Shown here piece after piece: positions 4,813 through 5,455 of a stretch of DNA of 5,455 nucleotides. Positions within the stretch are counted from its first letter, which is position 1. Every line of letters begins with the position of its first letter. Made by a program: the position numbers and the translations under genes. This stretch comes from an uncultured Atopobiaceae bacterium (GTDB taxonomy: Bacteria > Actinomycetota > Coriobacteriia > Coriobacteriales > Atopobiaceae), in contig CANQSI010000058.1 of assembly GCA_947626465.1 (NCBI GenBank), forward strand, positions 1-5,455. The letters are read 5' to 3'. The notes under the pieces were generated by a model. That model did not search any database and was not told where the DNA came from. It saw only the letters and a list, made by a program, of their open reading frames with translations.

Positions 4813-5455
4813 TGAAGACGCTTTCCGAGGTACTTCGCGATTGGGAGGCCGTGATCGGCCTCGAGGTGCACACCGAGCTCACCACGCTCGAAACGAAGAT
4901 GTTCTGCGGCTGCAAGCTCTCGCATGACGATGAGCCGAACGCCAACGTCTGCCCCGTCTGCCTCGGGCTTCCGGGCGCGCTTCCCGTGCCGAACAAGGAG
5001 GCCATCCGAAGCATCGTGAAGGCGGGCCTCGCCACGGGCTGCGCCATCCAGAAGCGCTCGATGTTCTATCGCAAGCACTACTTCTATCCCGACATGGCGA
5101 AGAACTTCCAAACCACGCAGGGCCCGGTGGCCTTCTGCATGCACGGGAGGCTGAACCTCGAGGTGCGGGGGCAGGGCGCGAAGGAGCTCCCGGAGGACGC
5201 GCCGAGCGATCGCTTCGCGACGACGCCGACGGTGGCGATGAACGCGCACGGCGGCACGGGCGCCCTCTCCCTCGACGCGGCAAACGCGGAAGGCGGCGAG
5301 CTCAGGCGCATCGAGGGCGGCTATGAGGTGCCCATCCGCATCCTTCGCATCCACATGGAGGAGGACGCGGCGAAGATGACCCACATCGGCGGCGCGGAGG
5401 GGCGCATCGGCGGCGCCGCGGAATCGCTCATCGACTACAACCGCTGCGGCACGCC
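4812..5455 (+). CDS. gatB: Aspartyl/glutamyl-tRNA amidotransferase subunit B, N-terminal part (cut by the right edge)
   Basis: The first 214 complete codons of GatB, out of roughly 480-500 usual. GatB binds the misacylated Glu-tRNA(Gln) or Asp-tRNA(Asn), phosphorylates its side-chain carboxylate with ATP, and accepts ammonia from GatA. Visible marks are AVIGLEVHTEL (Glu18, His20), a zinc-type motif Cys32-x-Cys34 with Cys47-x2-Cys50 (FCGC, NVCPVCLGLPGALPV), RKHYFYPD (87-94), RIHMEEDAAK with Glu183/Glu184 expected near the Mg site, and SLIDYNRCGTP. Two segments differ from S. aureus GatB: residues 119-170 replace a linker of only a few residues, and residues 193-204 are extra before SLIDYNR. 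Also FQTTQ stands where YQISQ is usual. ATG 4812 shares its A with the gatA TGA (TGATG); GGGG at 4799-4802 provides a ribosome binding site. The tail domain that contacts tRNA lies outside the window. Confidence 0.96.
   Translation, partial: MKTLSEVLRDWEAVIGLEVHTELTTLETKMFCGCKLSHDDEPNANVCPVCLGLPGALPVPNKEAIRSIVKAGLATGCAIQKRSMFYRKHYFYPDMAKNFQTTQGPVAFCMHGRLNLEVRGQGAKELPEDAPSDRFATTPTVAMNAHGGTGALSLDAANAEGGELRRIEGGYEVPIRILRIHMEEDAAKMTHIGGAEGRIGGAAESLIDYNRCGT

Noticed and set aside
4491..5384. A 297-codon minus-strand open frame opposite gatA and gatB
   Set aside because: It is the shadow of two conserved genes; its composition is typical of antisense reading of GC-rich codons, and no ribosome binding site supports it.
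1..5455. Mobile elements, CRISPR arrays, tRNA or rRNA genes, defence or toxin-antitoxin modules
   Set aside because: I saw no transposase or integrase motifs, no regularly spaced direct repeats, no tRNA-like cloverleaf with CCA end, and no small paired genes. Apart from the coiled-coil fragment, the content is housekeeping genes.

Overview
The window is GC-rich bacterial chromosome with dense, conventional gene packing. It holds one divergent, unrecognised coiled-coil gene cut by the left edge, a two-gene unit (HAD phosphatase, then tRNA-guanine transglycosylase), and the tRNA amidotransferase operon gatC-gatA-gatB, with gatB cut by the right edge. GC-rich third positions, strong GGAGG-type ribosome binding sites, GTG start use, and the particular GatB form (zinc-type four-cysteine motif, a long extra loop, FQTTQ in place of the usual YQISQ) lead me to guess a high-GC Gram-positive of the Actinomycetota, probably class Coriobacteriia (Eggerthella/Slackia-like). 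That assignment is inference from protein character and was not tested by a search.

Layout. Bases 1-659, minus strand: N-terminal 219 residues of a coiled-coil protein with an acidic, Pro/Ala-rich disordered head. Bases 660-814: divergent intergenic region that must hold promoters for both directions; only weak candidates are visible. Bases 815-1711, plus: HAD-IIB (Cof-like) phosphatase with all four HAD motifs. Bases 1728-2864, plus: tgt, 16 nt after the HAD stop and so very likely co-transcribed with it. Bases 2865-3016: intergenic, with a short palindrome, a weak hairpin, and a clear dyad lying over a TACAAT -10 candidate. Bases 3017 to the right edge: gatC, gatA and gatB, with the gene junctions overlapping by 4 nt (ATGA) and 1 nt (TGATG).

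How the genes work together. Both recognised systems act on tRNA. Tgt exchanges guanine 34 for a queuosine precursor in GUN-anticodon tRNAs (Asp, Asn, His, Tyr). GatCAB amidates misacylated Glu-tRNA(Gln) and/or Asp-tRNA(Asn), which implies that this organism lacks GlnRS, AsnRS or both. The HAD enzyme's substrate cannot be read from the sequence. I found no mobile element, CRISPR array, tRNA/rRNA gene or phage-like module, and no evidence of a new multi-gene system. The points most worth a second look are the roughly 45-residue extra segment in GatB, unusual residues around the Tgt substrate pocket, the dyad in front of gatC, and the unidentified coiled-coil gene.
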